A stretch of DNA of 64,000 nt from contig NZ_JACDZE010000001.1 of assembly GCF_014042165.1 (NCBI RefSeq), positions 952,595 through 1,016,594 on the forward strand. Direction: 5' to 3'. The translations under genes and the position numbers were made by a program. Numbering within the stretch: position 1 is the stretch's first letter; each line of letters starts with the position of its first letter. The notes beneath the pieces were generated by a model. That model saw only the letters and a list, made by a program, of their open reading frames with translations. It did not search any database and was not told the DNA's origin. This stretch comes from Moheibacter lacus. Its GTDB lineage: Bacteria > Bacteroidota > Bacteroidia > Flavobacteriales > Weeksellaceae. Positions 52,547-61,755 of the stretch are shown here, in pieces.

Positions 52547-54358
52547 ATGTCTAAAGAAACAAAAACAGAAGAGTTGGAAGATCAAGTACTAGACTTAGGT
52601 ACAACTTCGACTCAAAACAACGCAAACGTATCACCTGAAGATTTTGACTGGGAATCATTTGAATCCGGATTGGATGAAGCAGATCGTAAAGAAAAAGCTC
52701 AATTGGAGAAAATGTACGATGAAACTTTGGACGATTTGGATGAAAATGCCGTTTTCAAAGGAAAGGTAGTTCGTTTGACTGACAAAGAAGCGATCGTTGA
52801 CATCAACTTCAAATCAGAAGGTGTTATTTCATTGAACGAATTCCGTTACAATCCAAACCTAGCTGTAGGTGACCAAGTGGAAGTAATGGTAGATACGCGT
52901 GAAGACAAAAACGGTCAATTGGTTCTTTCGCACAGAAAAGCGAGAACGTTGAACGCTTGGGATGCGGTAAACAACGCACACGATAGCCAAGAGATCGTAA
53001 ACGGTTACATCAAAGCCCGTACAAAAGGTGGTATGATCGTAGACGTATTTGGAATCGAAGCTTTCTTGCCAGGTTCTCAAATCGATGTGAAACCAATCCG
53101 CGATTACGAACAATATGTAGGAAAAACAATGGAATTCAAGGTGGTGAAAATCAACCCAGAATTCAAAAACGTTGTCGTTTCTCACAAAGCATTGATCGAA
53201 GCAGACATCGAAGAACAGAAAAAAGAAATCGTTGCACAACTTGAAAAAGGACAAGTACTTGAAGGTGAAGTTAAAAACATCACTTCTTATGGTGTGTTCG
53301 TAGATTTAGGTGGTGTTGACGGATTGATCCATATCACAGACCTTTCTTGGTCAAGAATCAACCATCCATCTGAAATCCTTGAAGATGGTCAGAAAATCAA
53401 TGTGGTAATCTTAGATTTCGACGAGGACAAAACAAGAATTCAATTGGGTATCAAACAATTGGAAAAACATCCATGGGAAGCTTTGGATTCCAACTTACAA
53501 GTAGGAGACAAAGTAAAAGGAAAAGTTGTGGTATTGGCTGACTACGGTGCATTTGTAGAAGTTGCTCCGGGAGTAGAAGGTTTGATCCACGTTTCTGAAA
53601 TGTCTTGGTCTACGCATTTGCGTTCGGCTCAAGATTTCGTAAAAGTGGGTGATGAAGTAGAAGCGGTTATCTTGACTTTGGATCGTGACGAACGTAAAAT
53701 GTCATTGGGTATCAAACAATTGACGCCAGATCCATGGACAGATATCACAACGAAATATCCTGTAGGTTCTGAACACAAAGGAAAAGTGAGAAACTTCACG
53801 AATTTCGGTGTGTTTGTAGAATTGGAAGAAGGAGTAGACGGATTGATCTATATTTCTGACCTTTCTTGGACCAAAAAGATCAAACATCCATCTGAATTTA
53901 CAAATGTAGATGATGTATTGGACGTAGTGGTATTGGAATTGGATGTAGAAGCAAGACGATTGAGCTTGGGTCACAAACAATTGACAGAAAACCCTTGGGA
54001 CAAATACGACAGCAAATACGGAGTAGGCACAAGACACACCGGAACAGCTGTTGACGTATTTGACAAAGGAGCGACTATCCAATTTGAAGATGCTGACGTA
54101 GAAGCTTTTGCTCCATCCAGAACTTTGGAAAAAGAAGACGGATCTCGAGTGAAAAAAGGCGATGAGTTAGAATTTGTTGTAATTGAATTCAACAAAGAAT
54201 TCCGTCGTGTAGTGGTTTCTCACTCAGCGACTTTCCGTGAGGAAGAAGAAAAACAAGCGAAAAAAGCGATGGAAAACCAAACGACTGAAACTGCGACTTT
54301 GGGTGACATCGACGGACTAGCTGCGTTGAAAAAGAAAATGGAAGAAGGAGGAAACTAA
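52547..54358 (+). CDS. rpsA: 30S ribosomal protein S1
   Basis: 603 residues from the ATG at 52547 (MSKETKTEE); forty further in-frame codons upstream fall in the leader. Six S1/OB repeats follow one another, starting near ENAVFKGKVVRL, IVNGYIKARTKGG, LEGEVKNITSYGVFVDLG, VKGKVVVLADYGAFVEV, HKGKVRNFTNFGVFVEL and HTGTAVDVFDKGATIQF. S1 binds mRNA on the 30S subunit and assists initiation. In Bacteroidota, with weak Shine-Dalgarno use, it is thought to matter especially. Codons are strongly biased, as expected for high expression. Strong terminator downstream. Confidence 0.98.
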   Translation: MSKETKTEELEDQVLDLGTTSTQNNANVSPEDFDWESFESGLDEADRKEKAQLEKMYDETLDDLDENAVFKGKVVRLTDKEAIVDINFKSEGVISLNEFRYNPNLAVGDQVEVMVDTREDKNGQLVLSHRKARTLNAWDAVNNAHDSQEIVNGYIKARTKGGMIVDVFGIEAFLPGSQIDVKPIRDYEQYVGKTMEFKVVKINPEFKNVVVSHKALIEADIEEQKKEIVAQLEKGQVLEGEVKNITSYGVFVDLGGVDGLIHITDLSWSRINHPSEILEDGQKINVVILDFDEDKTRIQLGIKQLEKHPWEALDSNLQVGDKVKGKVVVLADYGAFVEVAPGVEGLIHVSEMSWSTHLRSAQDFVKVGDEVEAVILTLDRDERKMSLGIKQLTPDPWTDITTKYPVGSEHKGKVRNFTNFGVFVELEEGVDGLIYISDLSWTKKIKHPSEFTNVDDVLDVVVLELDVEARRLSLGHKQLTENPWDKYDSKYGVGTRHTGTAVDVFDKGATIQFEDADVEAFAPSRTLEKEDGSRVKKGDELEFVVIEFNKEFRRVVVSHSATFREEEEKQAKKAMENQTTETATLGDIDGLAALKKKMEEGGN

Positions 54359-54381
54359 TTCTGAAGTTTAGCTTATAATAG

Positions 54382-54412
54382 AACCGTCTCGGCTTAGCTG
54401 AGACGGTTTTTT
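54382..54412 (+). terminator. Rho-independent terminator of rpsA
   Basis: The stem AACCGTCTCGGC/GCTGAGACGGTT has one G-T wobble and a short loop, followed by a T-run. Ends the rpsA message. Confidence 0.9.
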
Positions 54413-54442
54413 ATTTTTCATAATTTTAAAGCAATAAACTAA

Positions 54443-55123
54443 ATGATGAAAGATTTATTTTTTACAATTGGTAGAATTTTAGGAGTTGTTACAATTTTCC
54501 TTTGTATCAATTTTTACTACATAGTATTTTTCTCTATTACTTATTTCTTAAGTTTAATTTTCATTTGGATTTCAAATAGCACAATTAAGAATAAAATAGT
54601 TTGGACTATTCTTCCAATTGTTTTGGGTTTCCTTTACATGTTAATTATAGACAGAACACATCAGTTAATTTTAAAGTCGAAAAGCTTAAGTGTTGATTAT
54701 ATTTTGCCGTTAAATTTTACAGGAGAGATAATTGTTTTTGATAATGTAAATTGTGGACAAAATAAAGTTATAGAGAATGAAAGAATAGTAATTCAGGTTC
54801 CAGAAAATGGAATAGTATATTATTCAGGAAGTTTAAATAATGAAGGTTATATTGATAATGTTTTTAGATATGAAAAAGGAAATATGACTGTAAAAACCTT
54901 ATATGAATCGATGTTTTGGGAAGGCACAAAAGAATATCATGAACAAAACTAATCTGAAAATACAATAGGAATTTTTCATGTAAATCATTATCAATTTTAT
55001 AACAATAAAAATAAATTTAAAGAACTATTTATATTGACAAATAAAAACGGACTCGATTCAATAAATTGGTATGACAAAATTTCAAGAAAGTTAGAAAAAG
55101 TGGATCAAATCAATTGTAATTAA
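54443..55123 (+). pseudogene. AT-rich membrane-protein gene interrupted by an in-frame TAA
   Basis: From the ATG at 54443 the frame encodes 169 residues with two membrane helices (about 8-67) and a C-terminal soluble part, then a TAA at 54950-54952. The same frame continues without another stop for 56 codons (54953-55120, beginning SENTIGIFHVNHYQFYN and ending VDQINCN) to a TAA at 55121. A second stop placed exactly before the terminator makes one 226-codon gene with a nonsense mutation the best explanation. The composition is more AT-rich than its neighbours and it sits between two terminators, suggesting acquired DNA. Sequencing error or read-through are alternatives. No family recognised. 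Confidence 0.65.
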
Positions 55124-55125
55124 AA

Positions 55126-55158
55126 AACCCCCAAGCTTTCGACCACTTGGAGGTTTTT
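55126..55158. terminator. Bidirectional terminator
   Basis: The stem AACCCCCAAG/CTTGGAGGTT has one mismatch and a 10-nt loop; T-runs or A-runs stand on both sides, between the interrupted gene and the convergent prolyl oligopeptidase gene. Confidence 0.75.
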
Positions 55159-55176
55159 ATTTTATTTAAAACGAAT

Positions 55177-57282
55177 TTACTTCGTCACACCCATATTGTA
55201 AAGTGCAAAGGCAAATTTGTCTGTGGTTTCATTGATGATGGCTTCAGTTGATTTCCCCGCGCCATGACCTGCTTTGGTATCGATTCGGATCAAAGTCGGA
55301 TTTTTACAACCTTGTTTGTCTTGTAATTCCGCTGCAAACTTATAACTATGCGCCGGAACCACTCGGTCATCGTGATCGCCTGTTGTGACCATCGTTGCCG
55401 GATAACAAACGCCTTTTTTCACATTGTGAACCGGCGAATATCCTTTCAGATAATCAAACATCTCTTTGTTGTCTTCGGCCGTTCCATAATCATAAGCCCA
55501 ACCTGCTCCAGCCGTAAACGTATGGTAGCGCAACATATCCAGAACGCCAACTGCCGGCAAAGCAACTTTGGCAACATCAGGTTGGATGGTCATCGTCGCA
55601 CCTACGAGAAGTCCGCCGTTTGAACCACCAGAAAGCGCTAAATATTCCGTTGAAGTATACTTTTCTTTTTTCAAATATTCGGCAGCAGCGATGAAATCAT
55701 TGAACACATTTAATTTATTCAATTGACGACCGCCATCGTGCCATTTTTTTCCGTATTCGCCACCACCACGCAAGTTGGGAACGGCATAGATTCCGCCATT
55801 ATCCATCCAAACCGCATTTGTAACACTAAAAGAAGGCGTTAGGCTGATGTTAAATCCGCCGTAACCATAAAGGATAGTTGGGTTTTTCCCGTCCAATTTG
55901 ATGCCTTTTTTATAGGAAATCATCATCGGAACTTTGGTTCCGTCTTTTGAAGTGAAAAACACTTGTTTGGATTCGTAGTTTTCCGGATTGAATTTTATGG
56001 CCGGTTTTTTATACAAATTGGATTTTCCGGTTTTTACATCGTAGTCAAAAATGGTTGACGGCGTTACATAATTGCTAAAGCTATAATAAATTTTCGTTTC
56101 TTCTTTTTTTCCAGAGAATCCGCCAGCAGAACCACTTCCAGGAAGTTGGATGTCGCGTATTTTTTTACCGGAATGATCATATTGCTGTACCACATCCAAT
56201 GCATCTTTCATATAATGTGCAAAAAGATAACCTCCGGCAGTAGAAATGCCCAATACATTTTCAGTCTCAGGAATCACATTTTTCCAATTTTCCGGTTTTG
56301 GATTTTTTACGTTTACGGTTACCAGTCGATTGTTCGGTGCATTTAAATTGGTCATCAGATACAATTGATCACCTACATTGTCTACAAAATCAGTTGAAGT
56401 ATCAAAATTGTCTAGAATTTGGATGATCGGCGCATTGGCTTTTGTCAAATCCTGAATGTACAATTCATTTCCGGTTGTCGAAACAGAAGCCGAAATCACC
56501 AAAAACTTCTGGTCTTCCGTCACACCTGCGCCTACATATCTTCTCGGCGTTTTTTCGCCACCAAAAATCAAAACATCTTCTTTTTGAGGTGTATTGAGTT
56601 TATGGTAAAATAATTTGTGCTTGTCGGTCATTTGGGACAATTCACTACCTTTTGGTTTGTCATAACTCGAATAATAAAATCCGTCGTTTCCTTTCCAAGA
56701 AGTTCCGCTGAATTTCACATCGCGAAGCGTATCACCAACCTGTTTTTTATCGGCCGTTTTCATCACGATCACTTTTCTCCAGTCAGAACCACCTTCAGAA
56801 ATCTGGTAGGCACAAAGCGAACCATCCTTTGAGAAACTAACTCCCGCAAGCGAAATAGAGCCATCTTTTGAAAAGGAATTCGGATCTAAAAAGACCTCTT
56901 CTCTTCCATTTTTTCCGTTTCTATACAATACAGAATGTTGCTGTAGACCGTCATTTTTATAGAAATACGTATAATCACCTTCTTTAAACGGAGCAGAAAT
57001 TTTTTCATAATTCCATAAATCAGTCAACTGTTTGTTCAATTTGTCACGAAAAGGAATTTGATCCAAATACGCATACGTCGTTTTGTTTTGGGTTTCTACC
57101 CATTTTTTGGTGTCTGCTGCCAAATCGTCTTCCAGCCAGCGATAAGGATCGTTTACTTTTTCACCAAAATATTCGTCTACTTGTTTTCCCTTTGTCGTTT
57201 CGGGATATTTCCCTTTAAAATCTTGTGCCATCATCATGGTTCCCAGTCCCAGGCTTGTTAAAGTGATTAATGCTAATTTCAT
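55177..57282 (-). CDS. Prolyl oligopeptidase (S9A), periplasmic
   Basis: 701 residues with a signal peptide (MKLALITLTSLGLGTMMMAQ). The N-terminal hook (DPYRWLEDD) and seven-bladed propeller (about 75-420) precede the catalytic domain. The nucleophile Ser is in LSGGSNGGLL (near 551), with Asp in GDHDDRVVP (near 634) and His in AGHGAGKS (near 672). It cleaves after proline in short peptides, like the well-studied enzyme of Elizabethkingia meningoseptica, and the signal peptide places it in the periplasm. It pairs functionally with the DPP-IV-type enzyme at 33-35 kb. Confidence 0.95.
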   Translation of the reverse strand: MKLALITLTSLGLGTMMMAQDFKGKYPETTKGKQVDEYFGEKVNDPYRWLEDDLAADTKKWVETQNKTTYAYLDQIPFRDKLNKQLTDLWNYEKISAPFKEGDYTYFYKNDGLQQHSVLYRNGKNGREEVFLDPNSFSKDGSISLAGVSFSKDGSLCAYQISEGGSDWRKVIVMKTADKKQVGDTLRDVKFSGTSWKGNDGFYYSSYDKPKGSELSQMTDKHKLFYHKLNTPQKEDVLIFGGEKTPRRYVGAGVTEDQKFLVISASVSTTGNELYIQDLTKANAPIIQILDNFDTSTDFVDNVGDQLYLMTNLNAPNNRLVTVNVKNPKPENWKNVIPETENVLGISTAGGYLFAHYMKDALDVVQQYDHSGKKIRDIQLPGSGSAGGFSGKKEETKIYYSFSNYVTPSTIFDYDVKTGKSNLYKKPAIKFNPENYESKQVFFTSKDGTKVPMMISYKKGIKLDGKNPTILYGYGGFNISLTPSFSVTNAVWMDNGGIYAVPNLRGGGEYGKKWHDGGRQLNKLNVFNDFIAAAEYLKKEKYTSTEYLALSGGSNGGLLVGATMTIQPDVAKVALPAVGVLDMLRYHTFTAGAGWAYDYGTAEDNKEMFDYLKGYSPVHNVKKGVCYPATMVTTGDHDDRVVPAHSYKFAAELQDKQGCKNPTLIRIDTKAGHGAGKSTEAIINETTDKFAFALYNMGVTK

Positions 57283-57325
57283 GTTCTGCGTGTATATTTA
57301 TTTATAAAATCATTCGAATGAAAAA

Positions 57326-58636
57326 TTAAAGATAATTATAATAACGAGCACCCAAAAGATTTGGGTTTTCATTTTCAATTTTTTCCAATTTGAATCCTGA
57401 AATTTCACCGACCGAATTTTTCAATTTTTTGCGGTGCAAATTTTCATAGGTTTCATAATCTATGGCTTTTCTTTTTTCCAATTCGCCTTTTAAATTTACT
57501 TTCTCCATCACGGATTTCCAACCCATTTCAATTCTTCCTTCAAAAACTTTGGATTTAGAACCACTTCCATAAGAAAGAAATCCAACTTTTTTTCCTTCCA
57601 AATCTTCTTCTGAAAGCGTCAATGCCGATAAAAAAGCTGTGAAAATGGAAGCTGTGTACATATTGCCGATTTCGGATGAAGCCCATTGCGTGGGTTTGAT
57701 TTTTTGGTTCACCAATTCCAAATAGGCTTCTGATTTGGCCAAAACTTTTTGGTTTTCAGTTGAAGTATCTTCGCCATTTTCAATCGCAAAAATATCAGTG
57801 AACATTCTTTTTCCCTGAAAAGCATATGGAAGATGAAAAGCCATAAAATGCCAATTTCGGTACAAATTCTCAACATTTAATTCTGCTTTTAATTGAAAAT
57901 AAGCATCGCGAAGTCGGTCTTTGTAGCATTCGTTCGAATATTGGCCATCAAAAACCGGTTCATCAGAAAAGATTTCAACTACATCATTTCCGGAATTTAC
58001 TGCTTCTAGAACGGGAAAATCCTCTCGGTATCGGCGAGGTTTAAAAAAGTCAAATACGCTTTTGGTGGAAACGCCCCAATGGTTTTCAAAAGAAATCAAA
58101 TTAGGCTCAGCCGAAATCAAAAGTGCAACTGCACCGGCGCCTTGGGTATATTCGCCAGGCGAATGAAGCGCATATTTTGCATAATCTGCTGCGATACAAA
58201 TGGCTTTTTTTTCAGGATTTACCCGCACAAAATCCAAACAATTTTGTAAGGCATCTACGCCTCCGACACAAGCAAACGTCATGTCCAGCGCATCTATATG
58301 GTCAAATGCTTCTTCTCCAAATTTATTTTTTAAAGTTTCAGCAACCAATTGAATCGCATAAGTTGCAGTAGGTTTGGCGGCGTCCAAAGCACTTTCAGTT
58401 CCCAAATAAATACGGGAAATATCTTTTGGATGGAGGTCATAATCGAGGAATAATTTAAGCAGTGAATTTGCGGCAAGCGTCGCGGTGTCCTCATGGACAT
58501 CTAAAACGGCCATTTTCTTCAAGCCTAGACCCAATTCTAATTTTTCCGGTTCGATGTTTCGTCGGATGGCTAATTCTTGAATGGGTAAATAAAGGTTGGG
58601 CAGGTAAATCGAGGCGGCATCTATTCCGAATTTCAT
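57326..58636 (-). CDS. Hydroxymethylglutaryl-CoA synthase family protein
   Basis: 436 residues from the ATG at 58636, with MKFGIDAASIYLP; five further codons upstream are possible. Catalytic residues of HMG-CoA synthase are in place: Glu81 (LGTESALD), Cys123 (TFACVGGVDAL) and His268 (FHLPYAFQGKRM). The enzyme condenses acetoacetyl-CoA with acetyl-CoA at the entry to the mevalonate pathway, the isoprenoid route used by Flavobacteriia. Other mevalonate genes are not in the window. TAAATTTG on the minus strand (58659-58666) ends 22 nt before the ATG. Confidence 0.93.
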   Translation of the reverse strand: MKFGIDAASIYLPNLYLPIQELAIRRNIEPEKLELGLGLKKMAVLDVHEDTATLAANSLLKLFLDYDLHPKDISRIYLGTESALDAAKPTATYAIQLVAETLKNKFGEEAFDHIDALDMTFACVGGVDALQNCLDFVRVNPEKKAICIAADYAKYALHSPGEYTQGAGAVALLISAEPNLISFENHWGVSTKSVFDFFKPRRYREDFPVLEAVNSGNDVVEIFSDEPVFDGQYSNECYKDRLRDAYFQLKAELNVENLYRNWHFMAFHLPYAFQGKRMFTDIFAIENGEDTSTENQKVLAKSEAYLELVNQKIKPTQWASSEIGNMYTASIFTAFLSALTLSEEDLEGKKVGFLSYGSGSKSKVFEGRIEMGWKSVMEKVNLKGELEKRKAIDYETYENLHRKKLKNSVGEISGFKLEKIENENPNLLGARYYNYL

Positions 58637-58691
58637 TTTTTCAGATTTCAAATAATATCAAATTTATAAATTAAAAACTTACTTTTGGGAA

Positions 58692-59816
58692 ATGAACGGG
58701 GAGAAAATTGCGGGGCACATAAAAATCAAAGAAAAATTAAGGAATTCGATTTCGGAAGGAAGAATTAGCCATGCGCAATTGATTTCCGGTAAAAACGGTT
58801 GGGGTTCTTTATCGTTTGCAGTTGATTATGCCGCCGAAATCCTTGCTTCTGAAAAGGGAGAAGCCGTAAAATCAAAAGTAAATGGTTTGCAACATCCTGA
58901 TATCCATTTTACTTTTCCGGTTACTTCAACCGAAAAATTTAAAGCGCCAACGAGCAATCATTTCATCAAGGAATTTCGTGAATTCATCTTAGAAAACCCT
59001 TTTGGGAGTTTGTATGATTGGTTGGAATTTGTTGAAGTTGAAAAAAAACAAGGCGGAATCAACGTCCATGAAGCGCATGAAATCGTCAAGTTTCTTTCGC
59101 TCAACAGCTATGAAGGAAGTTATAAATTTGTGATCATTTGGTTACCGGAATTGATGAATGAAGCAGCGGCCAATAAACTTTTGAAAATCATAGAAGAGCC
59201 TCCTAAGAAAACCGTTTTTTTATTGGTAACAGAAAAGGAAGAAGAATTGTTGCCGACGATCGTTTCTCGTTGTCAATTGGTGAAATTGAACCGATTAAGC
59301 GATGATGAGGTTGCAGATTATTTAGAAAAAAACAAAGGATTATCTGCTCATGAAGCCAAAAGAATAGCGGTTTCGTCCAATGGAAACCTGAGAGATGCAT
59401 TACAAAATCTGGATGCAGCAAATGAGGAGTTTGAAGCGTATTTTGTGAATTGGGTCAGAAATGCTTTTATGGCTGCCAAAAATCCTTCGGTTTTAAAAAA
59501 TTTGGTCAAATGGGCCAATGAAATCAGTGCTTGGCCTAGAGAAAAGCAAAAGCAGTTTTTACAATACTGTTCAGAAATATTTCGCCAAGCCTTATTGAAA
59601 AATTACCAAACCGGTGAGTTGGTCTATATGCAATTGGGAGCGGAAGGCTTCAATTGGGAGAAATTCGCGCCGTTTATCCATGGAGCGAACATTGCCGATA
59701 TTTTAGATGAATTGAATGAAACTTCTTATCACATCGAACGCAACGCCAATGCAAAAATCGTATTGCTCGATCTTTCTATCAAATTGACCCGGTTTCTTCA
59801 TAAAAAACCGGCATAA
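58692..59816 (+). CDS. holB: DNA polymerase III subunit delta'
   Basis: 374 residues with the AAA+ clamp-loader layout: SHAQLISGKNGWG (a P-loop relic without the GKT lysine-threonine, as is usual in delta'), HPDIHFTFPV, KLLKIIEEPPKKTVFLLVT and the SRC motif in VSRCQLVK. It lacks the zinc-binding cysteines found in some delta' proteins. It belongs to the DnaX/delta/delta' clamp loader that loads the beta clamp on DNA. Divergent from the HMG-CoA synthase gene. Confidence 0.93.
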   Translation: MNGEKIAGHIKIKEKLRNSISEGRISHAQLISGKNGWGSLSFAVDYAAEILASEKGEAVKSKVNGLQHPDIHFTFPVTSTEKFKAPTSNHFIKEFREFILENPFGSLYDWLEFVEVEKKQGGINVHEAHEIVKFLSLNSYEGSYKFVIIWLPELMNEAAANKLLKIIEEPPKKTVFLLVTEKEEELLPTIVSRCQLVKLNRLSDDEVADYLEKNKGLSAHEAKRIAVSSNGNLRDALQNLDAANEEFEAYFVNWVRNAFMAAKNPSVLKNLVKWANEISAWPREKQKQFLQYCSEIFRQALLKNYQTGELVYMQLGAEGFNWEKFAPFIHGANIADILDELNETSYHIERNANAKIVLLDLSIKLTRFLHKKPA

Positions 59817-59819
59817 AAA

Positions 59820-59852
59820 AACCTGTCGCGTTTCAAATGAGCCGGACAGGTT
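59820..59852. terminator. Bidirectional terminator between holB and the DUF6263 gene
   Basis: The stem AACCTGTC/GACAGGTT encloses a 17-nt loop. A run of seven A on the left makes it strong for minus-strand transcription and TTGTTT on the right makes it weak for plus-strand transcription. Confidence 0.7.
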
Positions 59853-59874
59853 GTTTGGGAGTGATAAAAAGAGT

Positions 59875-60690
59875 TTAAATTGCTTTAAAATTCACTTTTA
59901 TTTTAACGGGTTGGCCTTCCGCCGTAAGATCCATATTCATCGTTCCGTCTTTGGTCAATCCGCTGTTACGGTCTAGTTTATAACTTCCATCAAAAGTTCC
60001 GATTTTTGTACCGTTTTCATCGGTCATATCACCGGACGTTCCGATCATTAAATCATCTACTGTAATTTTCTCCACGGTCATGTTCATTTTCAAATTTCCG
60101 GTTCCGTCCATTTTCCGGTCAGCAGACCATTTGTCCCCAACTCCTACAGGTCCTTCCGGCATGGGAATAGACATAGATCCCATGTCACCCATTTGTTGGG
60201 CGGACATATTTCCCGGTAGTTTGAATTCGGTTACGTTTCCGCGTTCGTCCATTTTCATGGTCATCGGATTTTCAAAAAAGGATTTCATTTGCTCATGGAT
60301 CATCGCGCCCATTCCGGTATGTTCTTTGGCTTCAGAATCATAGGACATATCCATCCCACCCGCATTCATATTCATTTTGATGGAATTGTATTTCATTTCA
60401 TAGTCATAAACGTTTCCTTGTTTTCCTATGACTTTGAAATTCATTTTGGCATCCATATTCATTTTCATGGCTTGTGTTCCTGTGGATTCCATTTCCATGG
60501 TCATCAAAGTCTTTTGAACATCGCCAACTTTGGGTTTTAGGCGGATGAGGACTTTGTCTCCTACACCATCTTCAGATGATGAAACCGTTTCGATGGATTT
60601 TTCTTCTCCAGGTGTTCCTTCAGGAGCATTTTTACAGCTTTCAACTGAAATTAAGGCTGCACCGATCAGAACTAAAAATAATTTTCTCAT
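59875..60690 (-). CDS. Methionine-rich lipoprotein, DUF6263-like
   Basis: 271 residues. The signal peptide MRKLFLVLIGAALISVESC ends in a lipobox Cys. The region VLIRLKPKVGDVQKTLMTMEME and later segments (YEMKYNSIKMNMNAGGMDMSYD, GPVGVGDKWSADRKMDGTG) fit the DUF6263 family of Bacteroidota, which I recall in outline only. Methionine is very abundant, mostly in alternating strand positions, so the protein is probably a beta-rich barrel or sandwich. Methionine may serve as an oxidant sink or hydrophobic ligand surface, which is speculation. Confidence 0.78.
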   Translation of the reverse strand: MRKLFLVLIGAALISVESCKNAPEGTPGEEKSIETVSSSEDGVGDKVLIRLKPKVGDVQKTLMTMEMESTGTQAMKMNMDAKMNFKVIGKQGNVYDYEMKYNSIKMNMNAGGMDMSYDSEAKEHTGMGAMIHEQMKSFFENPMTMKMDERGNVTEFKLPGNMSAQQMGDMGSMSIPMPEGPVGVGDKWSADRKMDGTGNLKMNMTVEKITVDDLMIGTSGDMTDENGTKIGTFDGSYKLDRNSGLTKDGTMNMDLTAEGQPVKIKVNFKAI

Positions 60691-60737
60691 GTGAATTGTA
60701 TTGAATTAACATCGAACAATATACAACAAAGCATAAA

Positions 60738-60762
60738 AAGCCCCGAAATTAATTTCGGGGCT
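60738..60762 (-). terminator. Rho-independent terminator of the surface-protein operon
   Basis: The stem AGCCCCGAAATT/AATTTCGGGGCT is perfect and is followed on the minus strand by a T-run. It ends the transcript coming from the right edge. Confidence 0.85.
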
Positions 60763-60777
60763 ATAAGTTTTCAAGGA

Positions 60778-61755
60778 TTATTTTTTGATCAATTTGTGTA
60801 AGGATTTTGATTTACCAACTTGAATTTGAATAAAATAGAGTCCTTTTTCCAAATTTGAAACATCGATAGCTTGATTGTTCTCAATGGAATTCGCAGAAAC
60901 GATTTTTCCTGATGTATCCAAAATTTGGACTTCAGCTTTGTCATCAATTCCTATAAAAAACTGGTTTTTAGTCGGATTGGGATATATTTTCAGATGAGCC
61001 AATGATTCTTCTACAGTTCCCATCGTAAATTGGTTGATCACGCCCACCGCATCCAAATCAAATCCGCTACTCCAAAATGGTGTGGGATATGGTTCGTTTA
61101 CGATGTTTCCAAAATCATCATAAGTTGCAAATTCCGGAGCTATCGTGCCAATTGCATCAATCAATTTCACATGTGTAATTTGGTTTTTATCCAACAAAGG
61201 ATCGTCTTCAATTTCATCCAAATCAAACGGCGTCCCAAACTGAGCGCGGTATTTGCCTGCTAAATTATTGATATAAGTCGGATCCACAGAACCAAAACCG
61301 CCTACTTGCGTATCGGTTTGGGTTTCGCTATGCGCCGGGAAACGGAAATAGTTTTCACCATCTGAACTGACTTCCACAAACGCCAATTCCAGAAATGTGT
61401 CGTTAAAAGCATTTTCAAAAACGGCAAAATCAAAACCAGGACCATTGCCAATTGGCGTATCAAAAGTCAGAATAGCAATTCCTGCATCTCCCAGACTCAC
61501 AACGTTATTGTCTGCTGAACCCAGAGCTACTTCAGGTTCGCCATAAGTAGCATAATTACTTCCTTGGTCTACTGCTTCAGGGTCGGCGATGTTGATCAAT
61601 CCTCTTTCTATTTCGACTCCGGACGCCCAGTTTACAAACAAATCGCTGTCGTGTGCAATGGCTGTGGAGCCTGCTTGGCCAGCTGCTGGCGGATAAGATT
61701 GTGATATTGCGTTTATGGAAAGAATTCCAATTAAAATGAAATTTAGTTTTTTCAT
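60778..61755 (-). CDS. T9SS-exported cell-surface protein
   Basis: 325 residues. A signal peptide (MKKLNFILIGILSINAISQ) precedes a beta-sandwich with Asp/Asn-rich loops (DFAVFENAFNDTFLELAFVEVSSDGENYFRFP) and a T9SS type A sorting domain from about 245 (LKIYPNPTKNQF ... GLYFIQIQVGKSKSLHKLIKK). It is translationally coupled to the upstream propeller gene (ATGA overlap, 61752-61755). In Bacteroidota such proteins often accompany surface DUF5074/YncE propellers and TonB-dependent receptors, including corrinoid-uptake loci. The ligand is unknown. Confidence 0.85.
   Translation of the reverse strand: MKKLNFILIGILSINAISQSYPPAAGQAGSTAIAHDSDLFVNWASGVEIERGLINIADPEAVDQGSNYATYGEPEVALGSADNNVVSLGDAGIAILTFDTPIGNGPGFDFAVFENAFNDTFLELAFVEVSSDGENYFRFPAHSETQTDTQVGGFGSVDPTYINNLAGKYRAQFGTPFDLDEIEDDPLLDKNQITHVKLIDAIGTIAPEFATYDDFGNIVNEPYPTPFWSSGFDLDAVGVINQFTMGTVEESLAHLKIYPNPTKNQFFIGIDDKAEVQILDTSGKIVSANSIENNQAIDVSNLEKGLYFIQIQVGKSKSLHKLIKK

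Noticed and set aside
58680-58687. TACTTTTG just upstream of the holB ATG as a promoter
   Set aside because: It ends only 4 nt before the start codon, so the predicted transcription start would lie inside the gene.
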